NCBI GenBank assembly: GCA_936908745.1
Contig: CAKZFX010000015.1
Coordinates: 305,937-369,936 of the forward strand
Reading direction: 5' to 3'
DNA from: an uncultured Chitinophagaceae bacterium
GTDB lineage: Bacteria > Bacteroidota > Bacteroidia > Chitinophagales > Chitinophagaceae
Length of the DNA: 64,000 nucleotides
Positions 1 through 8,200 of the stretch are shown piece by piece (positions within the stretch are counted from its first letter, which is position 1; each line of letters begins with the position of its first letter). Made by a program: the position numbers and the translations under genes. Under the pieces are notes generated by a model. That model worked only from the letters and a program-made list of their open reading frames with translations, did not search any database and was not told the origin of the DNA.

Positions 1-413
1 CCGACCATGCGCCGCATACCTGGGAAGAAAAAAATGAACTCTATGAAAAAGCTCATGCGGGTCTGCCACTGGTGCAGCACTCTTTATCATTGATGTTATA
101 CTATCACCAGCAAGGAAAGATCACATTAGAAAAAATTGTGGAAAAAATGAGCCACGCCGTGGCCGATTGTTTCCAGGTAAAAGAACGTGGTTATATCCGC
201 GAAGGCTACTTTGCCGACCTCGTTATCGCCGACCTCAACAAACCGGCACAGGTTTCGAAGGAAAATATCCTGTATAAATGCGGCTGGAGCCCGCTGGAAG
301 ACTTTAATTTCCCCGCTTCCATCACGCATACTTTTATTAATGGCCATTTAGTTTATGGAAATGGGGTGTGGGATGAATCAAAGCAGGGACAACGTTTGAA
401 ATTTGACAGGTAA
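1..413 (+). CDS. pyrC: Dihydroorotase, C-terminal part (5' end outside window)
   Basis: Zinc amidohydrolase that cyclises carbamoyl aspartate to dihydroorotate in pyrimidine synthesis. The reading frame is open from base 3, and the first visible residues are DHAPHTWEEK; DHAPH is the conserved dihydroorotase motif whose Asp is catalytic. It continues with AGLPLVQHSL, typical of the bacterial class I-like dihydroorotases, and ends with the composite amidohydrolase barrel tail (FADLVIADLNKP, then INGHLVYGNG). About 137 codons are visible, roughly the last third. An internal GTG at 72 is not the start, because the conserved motif lies upstream of it. A second pyrimidine gene, pyrD, lies at 15147 but is not linked to it. 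Confidence 0.9.
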   Translation, partial: DHAPHTWEEKNELYEKAHAGLPLVQHSLSLMLYYHQQGKITLEKIVEKMSHAVADCFQVKERGYIREGYFADLVIADLNKPAQVSKENILYKCGWSPLEDFNFPASITHTFINGHLVYGNGVWDESKQGQRLKFDR

Positions 414-420
414 GGACGAT

Positions 421-453
421 GACTCTTGACTCCTGACTAAAGACTCCTGACTC
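421..453. repeat. Dispersed GACTC-type repeat
   Basis: Low-complexity intergenic sequence made of GACTCCTGACTAAAGACTC-like words. Related copies lie at 8084-8118, 45126-45151 and, inside pyrD, at 15563-15593. Confidence 0.6.
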
Positions 454-460
454 GAACAAT

Positions 461-1777
461 ATGCAGATAGACAAAATATCATTTAACGACATTTCGATCT
501 TTCACCCGGAAGAAGAATTCTCGGTTTTTCATAAACTGAATTTTACCCGCACCTCCGGGGGCAAGGAATGGCTGCGCAAATTTTTTACGGAACCACATGA
601 TACCATTGAAAAAATAACCGGCACCCAACGGGTGATCCGCACCCTGATGGAACATGTGAAAGACTGGCCCACGGATATCAGCAACGGAACGATGCTGGTA
701 ATGGACAAATTCATGGACTATTCGCTGGACCCCATCAGCGAAAACAATAATAGTTTCAACAGCCTTCTTTATAAATGGCTGCACAACGAAGACTATTCAA
801 TGGTGAAATACTCCATTGGGCATTTCGCTGATTTTTATCGTGGGTTGAGTAAGATCGTAAGGCTGCTGGAAGAACTGGACCTGCCCAAAAGCATCCGCAT
901 TTACGTGGAGCGCATAACAGGTTTATTAAACCAGGCGCCACTTCAAAAACTCGCTGCGACGCAGCCCGGTGAAACATTTACACCCACACAGCTTTTATAT
1001 TTTGGGTATCACCTGCGCAATCGCTATCGCAACGGCACATTGGAGTTGATGGATATTTACAGCCGGCTGGATGCATGGTATTCTATGGCGGTGGCTGTAA
1101 AAACCTACAACTTAAGTTTTCCTGAATTTGTGCAACAGGAAACGCCCCTGGTAGAAGCCAAAGGCTTGTATCATATTCTCATTCCAACACCGGTTGCCTA
1201 TGACCTGCAAATGAGCCCCGAACACAATTTCGTTTTCCTGACAGGCGCCAACATGGCGGGTAAAAGCACCCTGATCAAATCCGTGGGTGCGGCTGTTTTC
1301 CTGGCGCATATTGGCATGGGCGTACCTGCAGCTTCCATGAAAGTGACGTTGTTTGATGGCCTGCTGAGTAATATCAATGTACAGGACAATATCGCCAAAG
1401 GCGAAAGCTTTTTCTTCAACGAAGTACAACGGATCAAGAACACCATCGAAATGATCAACACCGGCAAAAAATGGCTGGTGCTGATTGATGAGTTGTTTAA
1501 AGGCACCAATGTGCAGGATGCAATGAAATGTTCAACCACTGTTGTAAAAGGTTTGATCAAAATAAAAAATTCGTTGTTTATTCTTTCCACGCATTTATAC
1601 GAGATCGGCGACGAACTCAAAGACTACCCGAATATTTCCTTCCGCTATTTTGAAACCAATGTAAAAGATGACCAACTGGAGTTTACCTACCAGCTAAAAG
1701 AAGGCATAAGCAACGATCGGATCGGTTATGTCATCTTAAAAAGAGAGAAAGTGGTGGATATGCTGGAAAGATTATAG
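461..1777 (+). CDS. MutS-like DNA-binding ATPase (short form)
   Basis: A 438-residue protein with the MutS core and ATPase but not the full mismatch-repair layout. The Walker A motif GANMAGKST lies at residues 262-270 and the Walker B motif LVLIDELFKGTN at about 339-350, followed by STHLYEI (the MutS H-loop). Residues 1-250 resemble the helical lever/core domain. The N-terminal mismatch-reading and connector domains of full MutS (about 850 residues) are absent, as is the MutS2 Smr nuclease domain. Such short MutS-related proteins occur widely in Bacteroidota; their substrate is not established. It probably binds a DNA structure rather than single mismatches (inference). It follows pyrC by 47 bp, a gap filled by a dispersed repeat. 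Confidence 0.85.
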   Translation: MQIDKISFNDISIFHPEEEFSVFHKLNFTRTSGGKEWLRKFFTEPHDTIEKITGTQRVIRTLMEHVKDWPTDISNGTMLVMDKFMDYSLDPISENNNSFNSLLYKWLHNEDYSMVKYSIGHFADFYRGLSKIVRLLEELDLPKSIRIYVERITGLLNQAPLQKLAATQPGETFTPTQLLYFGYHLRNRYRNGTLELMDIYSRLDAWYSMAVAVKTYNLSFPEFVQQETPLVEAKGLYHILIPTPVAYDLQMSPEHNFVFLTGANMAGKSTLIKSVGAAVFLAHIGMGVPAASMKVTLFDGLLSNINVQDNIAKGESFFFNEVQRIKNTIEMINTGKKWLVLIDELFKGTNVQDAMKCSTTVVKGLIKIKNSLFILSTHLYEIGDELKDYPNISFRYFETNVKDDQLEFTYQLKEGISNDRIGYVILKREKVVDMLERL

Positions 1778-1780
1778 GAC

Positions 1781-1828
1781 AGAACCACGATCTTTTGGAT
1801 TATTTTAGATTATCAGGAGATACACTTT
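1781..1828. repeat. Partial AGAACCACGA-family dispersed repeat
   Basis: The short gap between the MutS-like gene and the M1 peptidase gene begins with AGAACCACGA (1781-1790), followed by gattatt-rich sequence. The same 10-mer forms both ends of the element at 57315-57438, so this looks like one end of the same family. Confidence 0.45.
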
Positions 1829-3436
1829 ATGGCAAAAGCATTTTTCACCTTCCTGTCTTTAATAACAGGGATTCTTTCATTCTCACAATCTAACGTGGAT
1901 GTGTTGCATTATCGTTTTGATATAAAACTGAACGATCAGAATGACAGCATTTACGGCGAAGCCGGTATCTGGTTTATCCCTGAAAAAAATACCAGCACCA
2001 CTTCGTTTGACCTGACCGGCATGAATAGCAAAGGATCGGGCATGAAAGTGGAATCCGTAAAATACCTGCATGGCTGGCCGGGTGAAATTAACTTCAAAAA
2101 AGCAACATTTAAACAAGCGGATGATATAATCTCCATCAGTTTTGATAAAAATGATAAACAAGACACTTGTTATGTGCTGATCAGTTATAAAGGCATACCA
2201 GCCGATGGCCTGATCATTTCTAAAAACAAATATGGCAACCGGACTTTCTTCGCTGATAACTGGCCCAACCGCGGACACAACTGGTTGCCCTGCCATGATG
2301 ATCCTGCTGATAAAGCATCGGTGGAGTTTATTGTAACAGCACCGCTGCATTACCAGGTGGTGGCAAACGGTATCCAAATAGAAGAAACCAACCTGCCCGG
2401 CGACTGGAAAAAAACACATTGGAAAGAAGAGGTGCTGATCTCCACCAAAGTGATGGTGATCGGTGTGGCGGATTTTGCCGTTAACCTTTCGGATATGGTG
2501 GATGGCTGTATTCCTGTGTATAGCTGGGTGTATCCCGAAAACCGCGACTGGGGGTTTTATGATTACGCACAGGCCGCAGAAATTTTACCGTGGTTTATTA
2601 AAAACATTGGCCCGTATGGTTATAAAAAATTAGCCAACGTACAATCCAAAACCATCTTTGGTGGCCTCGAAAATGCCAGCACCATTTTTTATGCGGAATC
2701 ATCGGTAAATGGCATGCGCACATCCGAAGGATTGATTGCCCATGAAATTGCGCACCAGTGGTTTGGCAATATGGCCACCGAAAAATCCTTTGCGCATTTA
2801 TGGCTGAGTGAAGGTTTTGCCACCTATATGACGATCCTCTACATGGAAGCCACACATGGAAAAGACACTGCCCGCAAAATGCTGATGGAAGACCGTGAGC
2901 AGGTAATAAATTTTGCAAGGCAAAACAATCGCCCGGTGGTGGACAATACAAAGGATTTCATGGAATTGCTGAACCCCAACAGCTACCAGAAAGGCGGCTG
3001 GATACTGCACATGCTTCGCCGTGAACTGGGCGATGATATTTTCTGGAAAAGCATTCGCTCCTACTATGCCACATACGCTGGCAAAACGGCCGACACGGAC
3101 GACCTGCGGGCCATCTTTGAAAAAACGGCTGGCAAAGATTTAAAACAATTCTTCCGGCAATGGCTGTTCACTCCCGGTATCCCTGACCTGGATATCAGTT
3201 GGAAAAACGATGCGGCGAAAAAACAGGTAACGATCACCGTCGAACAGAAAAACGCCACCCCTTTTACATTTCCGCTGGAGATACAACTCAAAGGACAAAA
3301 TGCGCAGGTCGAAAAATTAGCTGTCAAACAAGCTAAACAAAGCTTCACCCTGCCGGTGAAAGAAACGATTACCAGCGTAAAGGCCGATCCTTCCATTTCC
3401 CTGTTGTTTACCGCTACCGTTACGCAGGAGAAATAG
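1829..3436 (+). CDS. Exported M1 family zinc aminopeptidase
   Basis: A 535-residue gluzincin peptidase. Residues 1-20 form a signal peptide (hydrophobic, ending SFSQS). The M1 hallmarks are present: the substrate-binding motif GGLENA at 278-283, the zinc motif HEIAH at 305-309, and the third zinc ligand Glu at about 328 in LWLSEGFATY. The N-terminal domain is the usual M1 beta-saddle; the C-terminal part from about 455 is a short beta-rich domain without the long helical C-terminus of PepN (about 870 residues). It probably trims peptides in the periplasm or on the surface. A second, more distant M1 peptidase lies at 34682-36622. It appears to be a single transcription unit. Confidence 0.9.
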   Translation: MAKAFFTFLSLITGILSFSQSNVDVLHYRFDIKLNDQNDSIYGEAGIWFIPEKNTSTTSFDLTGMNSKGSGMKVESVKYLHGWPGEINFKKATFKQADDIISISFDKNDKQDTCYVLISYKGIPADGLIISKNKYGNRTFFADNWPNRGHNWLPCHDDPADKASVEFIVTAPLHYQVVANGIQIEETNLPGDWKKTHWKEEVLISTKVMVIGVADFAVNLSDMVDGCIPVYSWVYPENRDWGFYDYAQAAEILPWFIKNIGPYGYKKLANVQSKTIFGGLENASTIFYAESSVNGMRTSEGLIAHEIAHQWFGNMATEKSFAHLWLSEGFATYMTILYMEATHGKDTARKMLMEDREQVINFARQNNRPVVDNTKDFMELLNPNSYQKGGWILHMLRRELGDDIFWKSIRSYYATYAGKTADTDDLRAIFEKTAGKDLKQFFRQWLFTPGIPDLDISWKNDAAKKQVTITVEQKNATPFTFPLEIQLKGQNAQVEKLAVKQAKQSFTLPVKETITSVKADPSISLLFTATVTQEK

Positions 3437-3512
3437 CCTGTGGCAAGTGGGTATGTGTCAAATTGGGTTTTCTGCTTATATTGGCACTCTGTAAAACCCA
3501 AAACTTACTACT

Positions 3513-4358
3513 ATGGGCGGCGTTCCTTCCGGCGGCAGCACTATTAAAAATATCCTGATCGGTGTATTCACCACCGTGGTGGCTTACCTGATCGTGCATT
3601 TTATTTTAGATAAAAAGAAAGGAAACGATGACCTTGAAAAGACCTACCAGGCTACGGAAAATGCCTTCCGTTCTATCAACGACTATGTCAACCTTGCTGA
3701 CCTCAAGTTTAAAACCATCGCTTGTTTCAGTTGTGATAAATCGCAGATGAAACAGGAAATGACAAGGGAACTGACACAGCTTTCTTCCAACCTGAAAAAG
3801 ATAGCGGAAAACACTGCCGTGGATGAAAAGATGCGGACGATCGCAGAATTGACCATGCAGCAGTTTGAAGAAGAAAAGCCTTTGTATCAAAATTATTTTG
3901 ACAGCCTGCAGGTAATTGACCAGCTACCGGAAGCGGAAAAAATGGCGGCTTCGACTAACCTGGTGGAAAGTTTTATGAAACGTATCCAATACCTGCAAAA
4001 CAGGGATGTGGACGATATAAAGGCGTTGCGTGACAAGTTGCTGGAGAAATATAAAAAGTATACAAAAGAAAACAGTTTTGTTTTTGTTCCGAATGAAGTT
4101 GTATTCGACGAAGAAGCACTTACCCGTAAATGGAGAATTGAATGTGTCTATTTTTTAGACATTAAAGCAGACAACACGGTTATTTTCCTCGGCCCGGAAA
4201 CAGAAATAAACGGTAAGTGGAAACTGCAAGGCAAAGAGCTTTATTTGTCATTAAACAATGGCGAAGAGCTGCATTATACCATTGAAGAGCTATCCAATAA
4301 AGTCATGCAACTGAAGTACGACGGATCACCTGTTGCAAGCGTTGCCTGTCCGAATTAA
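3513..4358 (+). CDS. Membrane-anchored protein of unknown function
   Basis: I do not recognise this 281-residue protein. Residues 12-32 form one transmembrane segment (NILIGVFTTVVAYLIVHFIL), followed by basic residues, so the rest is probably cytoplasmic unless the segment acts as a signal anchor. Residues about 38-185 are highly charged and predicted helical or coiled coil. The tail from about 215 (an ITEINGKWKL-like pattern, then LYLSLNNGEELHYTIEEL) resembles the short beta-strand pattern of lipocalin-like domains found in Bacteroidota, but this is weak. Cys71 and Cys74 (CFSC) could form a disulfide or bind metal. It sits between unrelated genes and gives no functional clue. Confidence 0.7.
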   Translation: MGGVPSGGSTIKNILIGVFTTVVAYLIVHFILDKKKGNDDLEKTYQATENAFRSINDYVNLADLKFKTIACFSCDKSQMKQEMTRELTQLSSNLKKIAENTAVDEKMRTIAELTMQQFEEEKPLYQNYFDSLQVIDQLPEAEKMAASTNLVESFMKRIQYLQNRDVDDIKALRDKLLEKYKKYTKENSFVFVPNEVVFDEEALTRKWRIECVYFLDIKADNTVIFLGPETEINGKWKLQGKELYLSLNNGEELHYTIEELSNKVMQLKYDGSPVASVACPN

Positions 4359-4405
4359 ATTGTTGTACCACTTTTCAGCTTTCTCAATTTTATTACCTTC
4401 AATTC

Positions 4406-5956
4406 ATGCTGGTAAAAACATTTGGCAGCGCCGTGTATGGTGTTGAAGCCATTTCCATCACTATTGAAGTAAACTGGATGACACAGTCGGGCAAAGACAC
4501 CACACTCGTGGGCCTGCCTGATAATGCGGTAAAAGAAAGTATGCAACGGGTGGAAAGCACGTTTAAAACAAATGGCTTTCAAATGCCCCGCACCAAAGTG
4601 GTGATCAACCTTGCTCCTGCCGATATTAAAAAAAGCGGAACTGCTTTTGACCTGCCGATTGCTATCGGCTTATTAGGCGCTACCGAACAGATCAGCAACC
4701 GCGAAGCACTCAGCAAATATGTGATCATGGGCGAGCTAAGTCTTGATGGTGAAGTGCGGCCGATCAAAGGCGCCTTGCCTATTGCGATACAGGCAAGAAA
4801 AGAAGGATTCAAAGGCTTGATCGTTCCTAAAGTAAATGCAAAAGAAGCGGGCATGGTCAATCAATTGCAAGTGTATGGCGTTAATCATATCAAAGAGGTG
4901 ATTGATTTTTTTGAAAAAGAAGAAACAGGATTAGAACCCGTGCTGGTGAATACAAGAGACGAGTTTTTTCATTCGCAATATGATTTTGAATTTGACTTTG
5001 CCGATGTAAAGGGACAGGAAAATATCAAACGGGCATTGGAAATAGCAGCCGCCGGTGGCCACAATGCCATACTGATCGGCCCGCCCGGTGCAGGTAAAAC
5101 GATGCTGGCAAAACGGTTGCCAACGATCCTGCCTCCTTTGTCCTTACAGGAAGCGTTGGAAACAACCAAGATCCATTCCGTAGCAGGTAAATTGCCGGAA
5201 AATGCAACACTGGTTTCACGTCGTCCTTTTCGTTCGCCGCATCATACTATTTCAGACGTGGCATTGGTGGGCGGTGGCGGCAATCCGCAACCGGGTGAAA
5301 TTTCATTGGCGCATAATGGTGTTTTATTTTTAGATGAACTGCCGGAATTTAAACGAACGGTCTTCGAAGTGATGCGCCAGCCGATGGAAGAAAGACGTGT
5401 CACTATTTCCAGGGCAAAAGTCGCATTGGACTTTCCCGCTTCATTTATGTTGGTGGCATCCATGAACCCCTGCCCTTGTGGTTTTTATAATCATCCCGAA
5501 CGTGAATGCACTTGCCCGCCGGGAGCCGTTCAGAAATACTTAAATAAAATTTCAGGGCCGTTATTAGATCGCATTGACCTGCATGTGGAAGTAACACCGG
5601 TTGCATTTAGTGAACTATCAAGCGTCCGGCCACAGGAACAATCCTCTTCTATCCGTGAACGGGTGATCAAAGCAAGAGATATACAAGCTGCCCGGTACAA
5701 AGACAATCCCGGCATTTATTGTAATGCGCAAATGAGCAGTAAGCTATTGAAAGATGTTTGTGTGATTAACAACGTTGGCGCCAACCTCCTGAAAGCTGCC
5801 ATGCAAAAACTCAATCTTTCTGCAAGAGCTTATGACCGCATCTTAAAAGTGTCAAGAACGATTGCGGATCTTTCCGATAGCGCCGACATCAAACCCGAAC
5901 ATTTGGCCGAAGCGATACAGTATAGAAGCCTGGATAGAGAAGCTTGGGCAGGGTAA
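4406..5956 (+). CDS. comM: YifB/ComM-type Mg-chelatase-like AAA ATPase
   Basis: A 516-residue AAA+ ATPase of the ComM family, a hexameric helicase that promotes branch migration during natural transformation in species where it has been tested. The N-terminal ChlI-like domain covers about 1-175 (TLVGLPDNAVKES, then GELSLDGEVRPI). The Walker A motif GPPGAGKT is at 225-232 and the Walker B motif is GVLFLDELPEF. A Cys-rich loop, MNPCPCGFYNHPERECTCPPG split over about 354-374, is the zinc-ribbon-like insertion usual for the family. A C-terminal Mg-chelatase domain follows (LSARAYDRILKVSRTIADL). It is full length. No competence genes are near it, so a role in transformation here is inference. Confidence 0.93.
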   Translation: MLVKTFGSAVYGVEAISITIEVNWMTQSGKDTTLVGLPDNAVKESMQRVESTFKTNGFQMPRTKVVINLAPADIKKSGTAFDLPIAIGLLGATEQISNREALSKYVIMGELSLDGEVRPIKGALPIAIQARKEGFKGLIVPKVNAKEAGMVNQLQVYGVNHIKEVIDFFEKEETGLEPVLVNTRDEFFHSQYDFEFDFADVKGQENIKRALEIAAAGGHNAILIGPPGAGKTMLAKRLPTILPPLSLQEALETTKIHSVAGKLPENATLVSRRPFRSPHHTISDVALVGGGGNPQPGEISLAHNGVLFLDELPEFKRTVFEVMRQPMEERRVTISRAKVALDFPASFMLVASMNPCPCGFYNHPERECTCPPGAVQKYLNKISGPLLDRIDLHVEVTPVAFSELSSVRPQEQSSSIRERVIKARDIQAARYKDNPGIYCNAQMSSKLLKDVCVINNVGANLLKAAMQKLNLSARAYDRILKVSRTIADLSDSADIKPEHLAEAIQYRSLDREAWAG

Positions 5957-5972
5957 AATAACCACCAAATTC

Positions 5973-6197
5973 ATGTCGAAATTGTCATATGTTTTCAACA
6001 TTAAGTAAAATTGATGTCGAATTACTCGACATGTTAGCAACATTAATGTCGAAAAAATCACAAATTTTCGACATTAATAAAAATGAATGTATAGCAATTC
6101 GACATGAAACTTTGTTCATGTCGAAAAAAATACATAATTTCAACATGAATAGAAAATCAGGTTGATCCTTTCGACACTTGTTTTCGTTGATGTCGAA
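5973..6197. promoter_or_regulatory. Array of 11 helically phased ATGTCGAA sites upstream of fic
   Basis: The 8-mer ATGTCGAA or its complement TTCGACAT begins at 5973, 5994, 6014, 6025, 6046, 6067, 6098, 6118, 6139, 6170 and 6190. Seven copies are exact and four have one mismatch (5994, 6025, 6139, 6170). Orientation mostly alternates. The steps are 21, 20, 11, 21, 21, 31, 20, 21, 31 and 20 bp, all close to whole multiples of one helical turn (217 bp over 21 turns, 10.33 bp per turn). Neighbouring sites form perfect inverted repeats, for example 6043-6055 with 6065-6077 (13-bp arms) and 6098-6108 with 6115-6125 (11-bp arms). The last site overlaps a possible ATG of fic. An operator array is the likeliest reading. 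Confidence 0.7.
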
Positions 6198-6219
6198 TAT
6201 CGCTGCTAATACCATCATT

Positions 6220-7332
6220 ATGGCTTATAACAAAACACAGCCCTATAATGAATTGCCGGACCTGCATCCTGGCCATGCAGAGGTAGAATCAGGCCCGATA
6301 CTCAAAAGCCTGGCACGGGCATCAAGACATTTAGGAGAACTAAACGGGCTTTGTGTTGGCCTGCCAGACCCTGCAATCCTTATTAATACCATCGTGCTCC
6401 AGGAAAGTAAGGACAGCTCGGCCATTGAAAATATTGTAACCACACAAGATGAATTATACAAAGCAGCCGCAGAAGAAGACACTGAAAATCTTGCAGCAAA
6501 AGAGGTTTTAAGTTACAGGGAAGCTTTATACACAGGCCTCAACAGGATGAAGGCACAGGAAAACCTGCTTCTTACCAATACAATGATTGAGATTGTGCAA
6601 ACAATCAAACAAAATAAAGCTGGCATCCGCAACCTGCCCGGCACTGCATTGAAAAGTGTGATTACCGGCGATGTGATTTACACACCTCCCTGCTGCGAAG
6701 ACATCTTACTGGATAAATTAGCAGCATTGGAAATATTTATCAATGATCCTGCTGTATCCTCATTAGACCCGTTGATAAAAATGGCACTGATACATTACCA
6801 GTTTGAAGCCATTCACCCTTTTGCAGATGGTAATGGAAGAACGGGACGGATCCTGAATGCACTGTACCTCGTGCAGCAACAATTGCTTCCGCAGCCTGTA
6901 CTTTACCTGAGCTCTTATATCGTTCAACACAAAACAGAATACTACCAGTTGTTGAAAGAAGTAACGGAGAATAATAACTGGCATGATTGGGTAATGTATA
7001 TGTTAACAGCAGTAAGTGAAACTGCTTTGCTCACCACTTCTAAAATCCGGCGTATGCTTGCGTTGAAGGAAGAATTTGAGCAAACAGTAAAAGAAGTGCT
7101 TGGCTCATCCTACAACTACGAGTTCCTGCAATTGATGTTTACCCTACCCTACCTTAAAATTGAAGTACTGCCAAACAAAGGGATAGCGCATCGGCAAACG
7201 GCTTCCACCTGGTTTAAAAAACTGGTGGCTGCTAAAATATTAGTCCCTGAAAAAAAAGGACGCACTACTTATTATATTAACTACCGGCTGATGGAGATCA
7301 TTTCTAAAGAACAGAACGATTACTATCATTAA
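6220..7332 (+). CDS. Fic family protein with C-terminal winged helix (putative AMP transferase)
   Basis: Fic enzymes usually transfer AMP from ATP to a target protein. With the start at 6220 (370 residues) the complete active motif HPFADGNGRTGR is at 199-210. The self-inhibitory helix motif SSAIEN at 66-71 (S-x3-E-N) lies N-terminal to it, making this a class II Fic protein that restrains itself and needs no separate antitoxin. The N-terminal region (PYNELPDL, then LINTIVLQESKDS) is the usual Fic N-terminal domain. The C-terminal 80 residues (about 290-370) look like a winged helix, so the protein may bind DNA. ATG at 6190 is an alternative start, but it lies within the last repeat of the site array. 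The upstream array suggests autoregulation (inference). Confidence 0.88.
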   Translation: MAYNKTQPYNELPDLHPGHAEVESGPILKSLARASRHLGELNGLCVGLPDPAILINTIVLQESKDSSAIENIVTTQDELYKAAAEEDTENLAAKEVLSYREALYTGLNRMKAQENLLLTNTMIEIVQTIKQNKAGIRNLPGTALKSVITGDVIYTPPCCEDILLDKLAALEIFINDPAVSSLDPLIKMALIHYQFEAIHPFADGNGRTGRILNALYLVQQQLLPQPVLYLSSYIVQHKTEYYQLLKEVTENNNWHDWVMYMLTAVSETALLTTSKIRRMLALKEEFEQTVKEVLGSSYNYEFLQLMFTLPYLKIEVLPNKGIAHRQTASTWFKKLVAAKILVPEKKGRTTYYINYRLMEIISKEQNDYYH

Positions 7333-7344
7333 AATCTCCGCTGA

Positions 7345-7953
7345 CTACGCTCCCGCAGTACCCGTTTTTACTTTCCCCACCCGCTTATACGTAGCGATAA
7401 TAACTCCCTTTGGAGTGATGACGCTGTTTGTCAATTTGAATGACGCCGGTATCGATCCGCCATCAAATAATTTCTTGCCTTTACCCAACGTCAAAGGGTG
7501 AATTTTGAGACGCAGTTCATCTACTAAATCATTTTTCAGCAACAGCTGAATAAGTTTACCGCTGCCCCATACCTGTATGCCAGGTCCTTTGGAAGCTTTG
7601 ATTTTTTTGATATCGGCCACCGTTCTTATCACGGTTGAATTGTTCCAGCCTGCTACCATCGGGTCGTTCTTCTTCAGCTTTTTGGAAAACACATATTTCG
7701 CATTCTTGTTAATGCCCGGCCAGAATTGTGCATGATGTGGCCAGTAGCCCGCCCAGATGGTGTAGGTTTTCCGTCCCAGTAAATACTCCGCCGGCTTCAA
7801 TTCCTTTCGTACAATATCATCATAAACTTTATCGCCGTAAGGAGCCACCCAGCCGCCAAATCTGAATCCGCCTGAAGGATCTTCTTTGGGCCCGCCGGGA
7901 GCTTGTATCACTCCATCTAAGGAGATCATGGACAGCACAGTTATTTTTCGCAT
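7345..7953 (-). CDS. Dihydrofolate reductase family protein (RibD C-terminal domain type)
   Basis: A 202-residue protein with the RibD C-terminal/DHFR-like fold. The N-terminus ITVLSMISLDGVIQAP and the segment YLLGRKTYTIWAGYWP match the NADPH and substrate regions, and GPGIQVWGSGKLIQLLL followed by DELRLKIHPLTLGKGKKLF is the conserved C-terminal half. Members are usually called dihydrofolate reductase family proteins, but few have a proven substrate; no deaminase domain is fused, so it is not a complete RibD. It converges on fic with a 12-bp gap between the stop codons. Confidence 0.88.
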   Translation of the reverse strand: MRKITVLSMISLDGVIQAPGGPKEDPSGGFRFGGWVAPYGDKVYDDIVRKELKPAEYLLGRKTYTIWAGYWPHHAQFWPGINKNAKYVFSKKLKKNDPMVAGWNNSTVIRTVADIKKIKASKGPGIQVWGSGKLIQLLLKNDLVDELRLKIHPLTLGKGKKLFDGGSIPASFKLTNSVITPKGVIIATYKRVGKVKTGTAGA

Positions 7954-8083
7954 GGTATTTTTTTAAACTTTTACAGGATTACCTTGTTATCGTACAAATC
8001 TCGTTCCTTAAGAAATCATTATCTAAGTCTGAATGCGACAATCCCGGTAGCCTGGTACGACAAGTCTGCTGACTTCCTGCCTT

Positions 8084-8118
8084 TGACTCCCGGCTATTGA
8101 CTCAAGACTCCCTACTCC
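8084..8118. repeat. Dispersed GACTC-type repeat
   Basis: The 247-bp gap between the DHFR-like gene and the ABC exporter gene (7954-8200) contains this run of TGACTCCCGGCT / GACTCAAGACTCCC words, related to copies at 421-453 and 45126-45151. The rest of the gap holds no gene that I can see; it must carry the divergent promoters. Confidence 0.55.
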
Positions 8119-8200
8119 TTCTGTAATCTTGTCATTTTTTCACGAACTTGTATAATCTTTGAACAGAACGACTGCTTTCCTGTTATAACACACACTCATC

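Noticed and set aside
1883..2419. 178-codon antisense open frame inside the M1 peptidase gene, and similar long antisense frames
   Set aside because: They lie opposite clear genes, have low-complexity or Cys/His-rich composition and no recognisable motifs.
5973..6197. CRISPR-like regular repeats upstream of fic
   Set aside because: The repeat is only 8 bp, alternates in orientation and has spacers of 3-23 bp; no cas genes are near.
6220..7332. Fic as a toxin with a separate antitoxin gene
   Set aside because: The inhibitory S-x3-E-N motif is within the protein itself, and no small upstream gene is seen.
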